A stretch of DNA of 64,000 nucleotides from Apus apus (Eukaryota; Chordata; Aves; Apodiformes; Apodidae). The stretch lies in the NCBI RefSeq assembly GCF_020740795.1, contig NC_067285.1:91471152-91535151 (forward strand), written 5' to 3'. A program made the translations under genes and the position numbers. Below, one piece after another: positions 25,551 through 38,000 of the stretch (positions within the stretch are counted from its first letter, which is position 1; each line of letters begins with the position of its first letter). Under the pieces are notes generated by a model, which made no database searches, was not told the DNA's origin, and worked only from the letters and a program-made list of their open reading frames with translations.

Positions 25551-26016
25551 AGCGGCGAGTGCGTGAAGACAGAGCGTAACTCTTCAGCTTCTCTCGGGTT
25601 CCTCGGATGCAGACTGAGCTCTCCCAGGCCTCAGCGCATGGAAGAAAACACCGCCGAGGAGTCCGAGCCCGAGGCTCCCGGCACAACCAGGAAAGAAGGG
25701 AACTGATTTTCCGTGTTGCGCTGACCCAGACCAGACTTACACCGCGCCGCTGCGTTACCAGCCGTCCGCGCAGCTCGGACACCTCCTCCAGCCTCCGAGC
25801 ACTGAAGCCCGACCCACCTCCCGGAGGCCGGTCCCCGCTCCCGGGCTCCAGCAGCCCGCACACACGCCCCGCCCGCCCCGCACGGCCGGGCCCGCAGCCC
25901 CGCCCGGCCCGGCCCCACCGCCTCCGGCCCGCGCGCGCGGCGGTTGGGCCGCCCCCACCAACGGCCGCCCCGCCCGTCGCGGCTGTGACGGCAGCGGCGC
26001 GCGCCGGGCCGCGGCG

Positions 26017-26026
26017 TTGGCGCGAA
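26017..26026 (+). promoter_or_regulatory. RFC1: E2F-type site upstream of RFC1
   Basis: TTGGCGCGAA matches the E2F consensus TTSGCGCGAA and lies 66 bp before the RFC1 ATG. E2F sites are common in promoters of DNA replication genes, so S-phase control is a reasonable inference. Depending on the start of transcription, it could lie just inside the 5' UTR. Confidence 0.55.
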
Positions 26027-26055
26027 GGCAGGGCCGGCATGGAGGCGTCCCGCTA

Positions 26056-26091
26056 GCCAGCGCCAGCGCCAGAGCCAGAGCCAGAGCCAGC
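26056..26091 (+). repeat. RFC1: GCCAGM hexamer repeat before the RFC1 ATG
   Basis: About six tandem copies of GCCAG followed by C or A run directly into the start codon. The array is in the RFC1 5' leader and would be prone to length change. Confidence 0.8.
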
Positions 26092-26094
26092 ATG
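26092..26094 (+). CDS. RFC1: RFC1 coding exon 1 (start codon only)
   Basis: The ATG has A at -3 and is followed at once by the donor GTGAGC. The exon therefore contributes a single codon, and the second codon (GAT) lies 5.4 kb away. Confidence 0.9.
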
Positions 26095-29000
26095 GTGAGC
26101 CCGCCGCCAGCGTGGCGAGCCCGCCCCGCCCCGCCGCGGCGCTCCCCCGGCTGCAGGGGGGGAGGGAGGGAGCGTTGCGCGGTGTCCCGCCGGTGTAACG
26201 CGGCGCCTGACGGCAGCCCCGCGGCGGCGGGAGCCCCGCGCCGGCCCAGCCCGGCCCGGCCCGGCCGAGCTGGCGTCATTTCTCTTGCAGGCGGCCCCGG
26301 GTGCGGGGGCCCTGCGCTGCGGCGGAGCCCTGGCTGGGCGGGAGCGCCTGCGAGGCGCGGGGGCGAGGCCGCCCGCCCTGCCGCGCCTGCGGAGAGCTGG
26401 CGCGCTTCCCGCCGCTCCCGGCCCCATCCCTGTGCCGGGAAAACAGGCCCCCGGCCGAGGCAATGCCCGCGGCTGTGCCCTTGCCCCGCGGCGGAGGCGT
26501 GGGAGCCTCCCGGCTTCCCCGCCGCCCCAACACGCGCGGAAGCGAGCGGCGGGTCAGGCGCGGAGCGTGGGGCTCCCGGGAGGGGCGGGCGGGCCTCGCC
26601 GAGCGCAGCTGCCCGAGCCTGAGCGCTGGCTTTAAATTCAGTAAGAGCGTGCACGGAAGCGTTTCTGCTTCTGAATTGGACGGCGTGAAGCGTTTGCAGA
26701 AAAACAATCCGAGTGGGGAAAAAAACTTGGAAAGTCCTGAAGTAGACTCTTGTTTGTAAAGGGTGCAGCCCTCAGGAGGATGTAAAGAGTTTGTGAATGT
26801 AAATATTTACGTGTTTGTGTGTGTACTTTCCAAAGTGCTCCTCACTTAGGCAGCTGATGATATGCTCTCCATCTCTGGCTCAGATAAGTTTGCGTCTACT
26901 CAGAGTTTCTGTGCAGATGTTTTATTGCCTTAACTACAAATGCCATTCAAAGACAGGCTTGACTTCCATTTTGGACTCCCCATAGAGTTTAACCTTTTTA
27001 TCTTGCATATCTTATACCTGATGCTCAGCAATAATGGGTGGTACAATTCGACTCTTTCACAGGAGTGACAAAGGTCTGCCAGCACTTACAATCCTGAAAT
27101 GATAACTGGGATATTTTCATAGTCTGTTAAGGGTGGCTGATGACTTTGTGAGAGGACGAGTCTGCCTCACCTGTTCCCCTGCTGTCACCTCTTTAGAAAA
27201 CTGCTCTTCCTGAAAGACTCACTTCCTCCCCATCTTTCTGGGGCAGAGGCTTTCTCCCTCTGTGTAGTCTTCTGAAAGTCATACATCTCGCAATGCCTTG
27301 CACTTTCCCAAGGAGGGAGGAAGACCATCACCATTTTGAGGAGGGGATGAGTTGCCTCAGCTCATTTCATTCCCTTTTCAGTGCGGAAGAGCCTGAACAA
27401 CCATCACTGCTGCAGACAAGCAGAAATACAGTGATGTTATTAACTGTGTAGCCTGCTCTGTGTATGCAGTGACAGCAGGGACATACTGGAAATTAATGTA
27501 TTCTTGCAAACAAGCTTTTTTCAGGTAGTGCTGAATGGTAAGTAGCCTCTGTGGGGTTGGTTCTGCAGCATCTTCTCAGCTGTGCTGGACTGATGTGTTT
27601 AGAGTTACACAATGAACTTACTTGTCTTGGGAAAGGATTTATTTTTTTCCCAGATTAGCGACCTGACCCAGTTCCCAAGCAGAGAGCTATACTGGTACAG
27701 CTAGGAGAATGAGTAACTGGGAGTAGGAGTACTTGAGTTGCCTCTAGCTGAGAGAGACATTCTTATGGCTGGAGCTGTAGCATCAGTTGGTGTGTATTAA
27801 GAACTGTGATAATGCTCAAAAATACTGTATGGTACTGTGCTGCAGTTACCACTAGTAGTAAACATTAATTAAGTATATCTATCCAAGCAAGTATTACTGG
27901 CTTCATGGAAGTGATACTACAAGTTTGATTTCTGTTAGTGCAGTCCTGGACACACCAGATATTAAGAGCTGACATACCCACAAAACTTACATTTATTTAC
28001 AGTCTACCAATTTCAGTGCATTTGCTTTGATGCAGGACCCTCATGGACACACTTCAGAATACCTGAAATAAGGTGCATTTTGTTCTGTTGCAGTAATTGA
28101 GCTAGATTGGTGAAATTCAGTTTTCTATCTTGTATTTTGAGGTGCAGACTGAATTGTATGATGTTACTTTTGAAAATACTTTGCCTTAGTGGACCCTATT
28201 ATGGTTAGGTTGAGATGGTTCTAACATCAAAGTGTTGGAGTAATTTGTTTTAGGATGCTTTTAAAATACAGGAAATAAGCAGCATGGAGTGTTTATGACT
28301 CGTATAACTGACTTTTTTGAGCTGGGTATTTACTGAAGTCTTAAAAGTCACCCTGATAAACTTACTGAGTAACTAGTCTTCATGCTACCTAACAAATAGT
28401 TTCAGTTTCTCTTAATGTTATTCTTCTCAGTAAAATAGACAGATACAAGTCTTTCAAGAGAAAACTCACAACCTGACATGAGTAATTGCTCTGGTCTCCT
28501 GTTACTGCAAAGGATGGAGGATTTGAAATAGTAGTCAAAACTGGCAGGAACTAGATGGCACAGCCGTTACTGAGATCATACAATTAGTGAGATTGCTCAG
28601 CAGGAACCACTGCACCTGAACACAGCTTTCTAGACTGTTCAGATGCTATATATCAGTTACTCCCCTAATTCAGTGAGAGTGATCAGAAGTTCCTGCTTAG
28701 CTCCATCTCTTACTTGGGTAGAACTGCTCAAAGTTAACATGTTGTGTTGCTGCTGCTGAAGCACCCATGGGGAGCTGCACCGATATAGGCCGTGCCTCTT
28801 TAGTTTTGGCCTTCTGGGCGAAGGGACCACCTGGGGCAGCCGTGCTGATCCATGTAGCTGTAGGATACAAAAGGCTGGTGACTCCTGTGGTTTTTTTGGG
28901 TGAACGTCCCAGAGGGAAACTAGATTGGTTAGATTGGTACGTGCCTTTCCTAAGTGGAACGAGCAGAGATAAAAGAGAAACATAGGCAGTTTTTCCTGAA

Positions 29001-32000
29001 CTCATATGTATGCATGGCATTATATACCGACAGGATGGTCAGTCAGAGTATGTTAGATAAACCCAGAATGGAGGCAAGTGGAGTTAAGCTTCTATGATAC
29101 TTTAGAAATAGTCTTCAGACTTGTCTGATGGGAATCAGTCTGATAGATGCTTAGATTGCTTCATCCTGCGATTACTTACGCAATGAATTAGGACTTTATC
29201 TGACATCTAATAAAATGGCACGAAAAATCTGTCTCATTCTTGGATAAAAACTTCATGGAAACATGACTTTGTTGTTACGCTGTGTCATACTTTTCTCCCA
29301 AGCAGTTCTGAATTCACTGTCTATTACAGTCTAGCAGTGGCTAACAGGGTTACCTTTTCTGAAGAGAAGGACAGCTAAAGATTGAAGGATTTATAATTCT
29401 GAAGATTGACGAAGATTGTACATGGATGACAATTTTGCTTTGTAGCTTAGGGCTGTGTAGTTTAATCACTCAGAAGTAGATGATCACTATGGAAAATTAG
29501 ATTTCCTACCCTGTTACAAACTTCTTCAGAAACCTCTAGGTGGCTTGTGTGCTAATACTCACAGTATTTTCAGGAAAACTCCTTAACAGAAGCATGTAAC
29601 AATAAAAGGAAAGAGCTGCCATTTCTTGAGGACCGAATTGCAGTTTTCAGAGCAAAAATAGTATTTGTATGGATGATGCTTTCTTAATAAATGGGTAGAA
29701 GATGCAGCTTTGAATAATAAAAAAAATATTCTCAATTGAATTGTTAATCTGATGAAATGCAGCTTGCACTGTAAAAGATAGTAGTTGAGTGTCACCCATT
29801 TATTTTAGGTGTTTATGAAGTGATTTGAGGAAAAAGAGCTTGCAGAGTTGACCCTGATTAGATACTATTTTTACAAGTTTGACATGGCAGTTTAGGTTCA
29901 CTTTATATTACGTTAAACATAGCAGGACTTTTAGGTATGAATTTGTGAATTGAAGGTATTTATGAAGAGCTAACTTGGTATCTCATGAGAACTGATGAGG
30001 CAGAAAATAATTTACATGTTATAGTTTGGGCCTTAGCAGTTAGTGATATTAAAATAGTGGAAGAAACTGGGGCACATAGGTCAATCTCATATACATTCTT
30101 TATTAAGTCTGCATTTGATAAACCAGGATACAATGGTATTTCCTTTTATAAATCTATACAAAAACCTAACAGTTATTGCAGAGCAGTTCACTCACTAGTT
30201 TACAGTTTTTAGTTAGAATACTAGAATGGAGAGAGTGTTAATATTGATTAAAAAATAATTATTTTCCAACTATTTTAAGCCTAAAAGTAACAATTATAAA
30301 AAATGAAAACAATTTTTTAGTCACTTTATTTTGCAGTATTGTAGTATTTGAATTATTTTACTTCATAATAGATCTAATGAGACTTGCAGTCAATTTTTCT
30401 GTTGCCTATGTTTCCTTAAGCCTACGAAGAAGACAGTAAATAATGAATGAGTGGTTGAGTCCACAAATCTACTTTGAGACTTTTTAAGCAGATGCTTTCT
30501 TCAGACCTGTTAGCTGTAGGTAACTGCAGTCAAAATTTCAGAGTTATATAATACTGGATTTGTATTGTAGGAGTCCATGTAAAATAGCAGTGTTGAAAAT
30601 TTATGCCTCAAGTCATGGATTCCATAGATGGAAATGAGTGAACTGTCTCATTGTGTACGAATGCTTCCCCGTGTGCTGTTCTCTGTTTGCTGAATCCATA
30701 TGATTGTATGCAGGTAAAACACAAAAGTGTCTGCATTTTTCAGGAAACAACATTTCTGATTCTACAGCATTGTTTTAAGCTGACTTTGCTAAATACATTG
30801 ATATGTGTCCCATATTTTGTGTATGCTTTCAAATTGCATATTCCATTGATTTTAAACCCTCTCTGGTAATTCAAATCCAAACTGCCAAGGAACAGACTGG
30901 TAAGAGAAAAGGAGCTTGAAACACCTTTCCTTGTCAGCTGGACCTTTTTGGAGATTACTGATGAATGTATACATTTAGTAGTAGTTCCCTGTAGTAATAA
31001 AAAACTACCCAGATGAAGTCTATGATAGGGAATATCTACCAGCTGGATTGAATGTTGTCCTGACCCACACCCTTTACCTCCTGTATATTTAGGCCATAGG
31101 AGTTTCTTTTTTTTTTTTGTCTCTAAAATGGCTGCTACCCCTGGAGGTAGTGATACCAAGCAGGTACATGTTTGATAATTTTAAGTATAGAAATACTTTG
31201 GGCTAGGTTTGTGGTGATTATTTGGAAAAAATAATAATTCTAATTATATATCTGTTATGTTACAGTATTTCATTGCTAGTGGAAGTCTGATGCGTGTATT
31301 GGTGAAGATGTCCAAGTAGGAGAAATAAGCTTTCTGTTACGGTGCCTGAGCAGCTGTGTTTTGCAGATGGGTTTTGTTTTTTTAATTGTAATCAAAACTT
31401 CAACAAATACTGTAATGGAACTGCTGAGAAAGTGACTTAAGTGTATTGCTGTTTTGTAATGTGAATCTTCTAAGAGCTATCTGGATTTAAAAAATTATAA
31501 ATCCGTTTTCCCTTTTACTAGGATATCCGGAAATTTTTTGATGTTGTACAACCTGGAAAGCGGCAAGAACGTGAGACTGTGAGAAGGAGTGAAAAAATTA
31601 AAAATGGTGAAGGACCATCCAGTGGGAAGAAAAGGGAAAAGGAGACTAAGGTTAGTTTTGTGTTTCTTATTGTGAAGTGCTTGGTTTCTCTGATACAAGA
31701 ATGTTTATTTAGCATTTTAAAAAGTAATTGTTCTTCTCATATACTGAAAAAACAGGCTGTATATGTCAGTTTTTATAGGCATGGGAGGAAACTACCACTT
31801 AATATTAACTTCTAGCAGCAAAACTTGCTAGGCGTTGAAGAAAACTGGTAATTTTTAAAATACTTGGGTTGCAGGGCAAAGGAGAGGTATGTAGAAGTTA
31901 TGTTTAGGTGCTAACATAGGAACAATCTGATGTGTTTCAAGTTATTTTAGCTGTAGCCCATAGTTCTCTAAATAGGTGTACTAATTTAATTTTTAATTAA

Positions 32001-35000
32001 TTTTGAGGCTTATGCGCTGTAGATATTGGCATATCATAAATATGTCATGCTTTCATGTAAGGTAAATTCCGTTATATAGGTGCCCTCTGACTAGTTTTTT
32101 TTAACCAGGTGTTGTAACACCTGTGGGGGAAACATTAACATGGCTTTTCTTGGATGGGGTCACTTATGTAACTCTGTTGCAAAGACCAAATTCTTCAAAA
32201 TTGCAAGGTGAAATTAGTTTGCATTCTAGTCTCAGAGTATTTTCATCTGAATTGTATAGAAAAGAAATGAGTGACTAAAGAGGGCTTTAAAATCACTTGG
32301 AGAATGAAAGGATTTCTAGTAGGGTGGAATGTTAATCCAGAGCATCCCAATCAAGGGGTAAGATGTTACCTAAAATATATATATTTTGGCTTTATGATTT
32401 CATTGTTTCAATGTGAAAATAAAGGACCATTGAGTGGAACTGAAAGTCATAGCAGTTGTCTTGTGATCTGTTATTTCTGCTTTACAGTTATCCACTTATA
32501 TCAAGGACTTAACAGGTTTCAGATTAGAACTGAATGTAAATTATTAAAATGTGTAGTTATGTTTGTTTAGAATTATATTTTTAGAAGCATTTACAGCTAC
32601 AAAACAAGCATAATTGGTGGTTTGGTAGGCCAAGGAAACTTCCTACCTGTGCAACTTGTGATTTTTCCAAATGTCTAAAACTCGTCCTTGAGACAGTTTA
32701 TTACTAGCTGCTGCTAGCTAGAGCATGTTTATCAGCTGTGACCAGTGAAGCAATCTCTTACAATAGTTGCAATGCTCAAAGGATGAGAGGAGAAGCTGCA
32801 AACAACCAGCACATTGAATAGGAAATCAGTCTGGCTTCAGCTGCTCTGTAGACATTTTTCCTTTTTCAATTGGCTGTATTTACTCTGAAGTTGTGTCAAA
32901 TTGTGGTGGTTACAAAGAAGCCATATCCATAATGGAACCAAAAGGAAAAGCTGAATTCCATTCAAGTAACTTTTTAGTCTGTACAACCTCTATTTCTGGT
33001 GGGACCGTGCAATTTCATTTTTGGATTAAAAGCTGAAAGTGCTTGAAAATCTGTTGATTTACTTTAACTGGCAATAAAAATATATATTCTAAATAATCCA
33101 TTGTTTTCTTGGAGCACGTTAAGCTTTATTGCTGCAGTTTCTTGCTTATTTCCTCTTCCCTGCACCTTTCCCCCTCCCACCCATGGGTCAGCACAAGACT
33201 GTAATGTGGTACGGGGAAATGATATCTGTTAGAATTGGTTTGAAACTCATAAATTTGAATTATAACTGAATGAAAGCTGGAAAAGCCTGTTGAATGGTTG
33301 AACTAATGGACTGTTACTCTTAGGTGAATAATTCACCCAGTGAAGATGATTCCAAACCAAAGCGAACAAACAAGAAAAGAAGAATAATCTACGATTCAGG
33401 TAGTGTTTACAGTTGTTTCTGAATGCTCCTTTGTATCTTTTCTGCTAGCTTTCAAGGTCAATTAGGGAAATGGTATATCTGAAATAAAGCTATGGTTGGT
33501 TTATTTTTTAGTAAACGCAATGAAAAATAAAATTTTCACAGTAATTACTGCTTGTTAGCTAAATATATTTGATGATAACGAGTGCAGTGTGCGCCATGCG
33601 TGTAGTCTACAGTGCAAAGTAAGTAACAAAGCATCTGTTAAACTGAAAACTAAACCCACAAAGAAACCCACCAAAAAACCAAGCTCAGATAGTAAACTCT
33701 ATCAAAACTCCAGAAATTCTTTACATTTTAATAAAAAAAAACTTGCAGGGATTTTTAGGCTTCTTGTTCTGTTAGAGATAAATAATATCCTACGCTGGAT
33801 ACAGGAGGCTGATCATATACTGTAGTTTCTCATTTCTGTGCATTGCATGAACATGATGTAGGAGATGGTTTTAAAAGGCAAATTTGCGTTTCCATGTGTC
33901 TTTATTAAAAAGATCTAGTAAAGTTCATCCCGTAGTTTTAAAATTTACTGTATGGAACACAAAATTTCTGATTATCAGTAAGGAATAGCAGTAGAAATGT
34001 TTCTGTACTTACAGTTGGAATACAGAAGCAATATATTACTCAATTAAAGTGCTGATATTATCCGGAGATATTGCAAATTCTAGCCCATTAGTATTAGAAG
34101 AGTAAAAGAGAAATACTTCTCTAAGATCTTGAAGATGGAAAAGGGTGTGTGCATGTGTTTTTTGGGTTGTTTTTTTTTTTTTGAAGGGGGTTAGGGACAC
34201 ATGCACTGAGAGGACTCAAGTCAATTGAGTTTGTTTGTTTGTTTTAATGAGTACAATATATTAATATTTATAATGGAAAAAGGTATGCTCTCAGATTTTT
34301 TAGTTGTCACATCTTCAGTTTGTTCTGCTTACTCATTTGGAATAGGAATGCATAGTCCACAGAAGTGTAATTTTGTCATCTTGGTCACTTTTGGGATATG
34401 GGAATGGCTGGTGAGGTGAGTGGCAGCCTACCAGTGTTCTCCTGAAAAATCAGAGTACAACCTCAGTGATCTATTTTAGCCTATTGTTAGCTTTTGGAAT
34501 AGGTGTTGTGGAATACACCAGAATAATTTAATGCTATATAAATTTAACCTGGCTAATTAAGCTGTGTTAAAAGTTTGTTGTTTTGGGGATTTTTGTTTAG
34601 TTTTGGGTGTTTTGTTGTATTTTTTTTTTTCCTCCAGTCTTCTGTGGTACTCTGACAAGTTGCGTTCCTTTTTGGGAAGGTTTTTATGCAGGCATAACAT
34701 TTCTTGGAATAAGCAACAAAATATTTCTTGTTATGTAAACAAAACCCATTGCCTAGACTGAGTGTTGACCAAATTTTCATTTAGTCATTTATATGCTGAA
34801 ATAAATGATGGCTGGGCTATTAGCTGATGGAGAAAAATGTAGCTGTGTGCTCTGACCTTCCATAGGATACCTCTTTCTCACTCAGTTGAATATACATGAA
34901 CATGTATTAACTGATATGTGATGCATTTGCTTGAAGTTCTGTATGTATGTGGAGGACATTTTCATTTATATTGTGGTCAAAATACAGATTCAGAAGAGGA

Positions 35001-38000
35001 GGTGCAGTCAGTCAAAAAACCCAAGAAGCCATCTGACAAAAAAGCAGCTACTTCAAAACTTGGTAAAGTTCTGAAGCAGGATCCTGTTGTTTATATTTCA
35101 GAGACAGGTAATGGAAGAAATATATCATCATTATATATTCAGTTATAGTGGGGTGGATTATGTTACAAATGGGATGGATTGTTTGATACACTCTTAAATA
35201 TGACCGTAAAATCTAGTATTATGGAAGACTAAATTCTCCTTGAACAAGCTAACCAAAAGCACTTCAAAAGTTTATCCTCAAGTATTGTGATGTCAGGAGC
35301 AGAGTAAAACTGAGGTGATGTTGGTGGTGGCTTAGGTTGATTTAAATAGCATATAATTTCAGGAGCTCACACTTCCCTGCTTAAGAGTATTTCATAGATT
35401 TTAGGGGAGGAGTTAAGGAAAGGAAGTATTTTTAATATAGTGAAACTGCTCACTAGCACACTTTGTAAAATGACTGTTGTTTACTATAAATAGGTTTGAA
35501 ACCTGGGTTTTTATTTTATTTTGTATATCACTTATCATGTCTTCAATCTCTGCCTAATATATTGGTGACTGCAAAAGTTCTGGGTTTGTGTTTCACTTGT
35601 TAGACTTTAAGGAAGAACTGAAATTGGAAAAAACAATGGTAAAAAAACTTTGCATTATATCTTGTATATACCATCCTATACCATCTTTCTCAGTCTTGGA
35701 TTTTAACTTTCCAAATTTTGGATCTACTTTTACTCTTGGGGGAAGGAGTGAATGTAATTAACTGTTCTCAATCATTTCAGGTCTCCTGTAGCTTTCTTAA
35801 AACTTGTGGCAGTGATTAACTGCGAGATTATCAGCAGAGTTTTGTTTAGATTCAGTCTGTACTTTAGGAGGTTTGTAGTTAAACTAAAAACTGAACCTTA
35901 ACTCAAGCCATATGTACCATTCAGCTGAATGGAATCAGTTTGAAGAGTCTTATGCATTAACTTGTGTTGTTTGCGTGGTGGTTGTTCCATAGAATTGATT
36001 TCAGTGTTGCTTTTTATGTGATTCTTGACTTTGTCAAACTTTTCTTGAGAGCACTGAATTGGCAGGAGTCTTTTTCTTATGGAAGTTTCATCCTGCAGAA
36101 TTCTCAGTAAATACGTTTCCTTCCCAGCTCCAAAACAAAAAACTCAGTGATTTTTCTGCTGTCCTCCCCCCACCTTCTATTACATTCTTAAGTCTATCGT
36201 GAAGCAATTTTGTTTTCAATTACTTCAAATTGTGCGTTTTCCTCTACTAAATGCGAGGTGTTACGGAAAAGTTTCAGTGGCATTATCTACTATGTTGTGA
36301 TGGGTGAACATCAGTTTATGTAGACTTAGTATTATTGATGAATCAAGCATCCTTAAAGGTATGCCACCATCATGGCAAAGTACTTAGGTTTTGTGAATTC
36401 TGTAAACATGCATCTGTGGAAGAAAATTAACAGGGCTTCTAGTATTTAGCTTAATATTCTAGTACATCTTGAGGATCGGTTTTAACACTTCTGTTTTGGT
36501 GTTTGGCATACAGCTGACTGAATGTGTATGTGTTACATTTTTTGTTATGTAGAGTTGTGTAGGTTGTTTTTTAATACATTTGGAGTACATGCGAGTGCTT
36601 GCTGCAGGGCTGATTTCACTAGTGGTGATTCTTTTTTTCCAGCTTCACTAAGAGATCTATTAGTGGCACTTAAGCAAAGATCAGGACTATGTGGGGGCAG
36701 AAGGATTTAATTTATTATGATTCTGATGATAGGATAAACTTGATTTGTGACTTACTGAATGACTCGGATTGGAAGCATCTTAAATTTGACTCAGCTAATT
36801 TAATAAATTACAAGCTTTTTGAATGTCCTACTGTTTGAAACTGATAGCTTCACAACTTAAATAATTTGTCACATTAGCCATATTCTTTTCTGATTAAAAC
36901 ATGTCTCTGTGCTGGATGTACTGTAATTTCACATTGGTTTGTTATAGTGCAGATAAACTTAAGTATTTTGATACTGGATATTGGTTGCCATACCCTGATT
37001 GCCTGTACAGCACAAGCTGTAGAGTTTCCTGAGAGTTGCAACAGTAGGTGGACGAATTTTGGTTGCAAAGGTATTTTTTATAGTTGGTGATGCATCTCTC
37101 TCAGCTTGCTATGGTGTAGGCTTGAATTGAGAGGCTTTTTTAATCGGTTCCTGCTGTGGTTAGATGCACTGAGTTCAGGTGAGGCTGTAACAGTTGGATC
37201 TTTTGTATTCGTCTTTTAGGGTAGAGTTCTTTACTAGTTGCAGTATTTCCCCTGTATGGATTCTTAGAAATTAATTTATAAAATTAACAGACTTCAATCC
37301 AAATCTATTTTGATAAAACGTATTTCAAGTGTTAGAATTCCAGGGACAGTATCCACATTCCCAAAAAAACATATCCTACATTCAAAGAGGGATCATTGAA
37401 GAACACCTGGAAGATATAGTATCTTGTTGGTAAGATCATTGCTCAACATAAACATTGCCTCCCTATAATCATACCATGTATTTTTAAAACAAAAAATAGT
37501 TTGCTGCAGTATTCTGTTAGAAGTGTGACTCAGCTGGCTTTTTTCTATACCTTCTTCCTCCTCAGGCTCTTCTCAGAATCACTGTTTCTAAGGATTGCAC
37601 TTATTTTACTTGTCCTAGATACTTGACCTGAGGTTTACTTGTACTATGTAATTTATTCAAGTGAGCTCAGTTTTCCAAAGCATCCTGAACACTTTATCCA
37701 TCTCATTTGTTCTTTTAATCAAAACATTTCCTTCAGCAGTTTTACCAACTCTTTCTTAATTAAAAGGATCTTTAATAGCACCGATTACAGAGTAGATACA
37801 TGATCAGATTCCTGGGCAATAAGCAGTACATTTTTAGGTTTATTATGCAATTCAAGGTGTTGTAATCAAGTTTTTCTGCACAGGGATACCATGGGAACAC
37901 TAGTCAAGGTTATTAGTGAAATCCCTGAAAACCACAGCTCAAGGTTATTCTTATCAAAAGAGTTAAGAACACACATTTGACTTAACAGTCTGTGACTAAA

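Larger units (their letters stand above)
25550..26640. promoter_or_regulatory. RFC1: CpG island at the RFC1 promoter
   Basis: GC content and CpG density rise sharply from the AT-rich flanks and fall again after about 26640. The island spans the RFC1 5' UTR, the start-codon exon and the beginning of intron 1. GC boxes are visible, for instance CCCCGCCC near 25968. No TATA box is seen. Several long overlapping open frames here are a by-product of the base composition. Confidence 0.85.

Noticed and set aside
25537-26759. Several long overlapping open frames on both strands (up to about 300 codons)
   Set aside because: They lie in the CpG island, overlap each other in many frames and are dominated by Ala, Arg, Gly and Pro. 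This is what GC-rich DNA gives by chance; only the three-base RFC1 exon 1 is supported.
28657-29020. Overlapping open frames on both strands in RFC1 intron 1
   Set aside because: No similarity and no consistent splice context; the opposing frames cannot be told apart from chance.
31651-33323. Possible RFC1 intron 2 pentanucleotide array like the human disease locus
   Set aside because: The human AAAAG/AAGGG array sits in a primate Alu tail. No tandem pentamer is seen in this intron.
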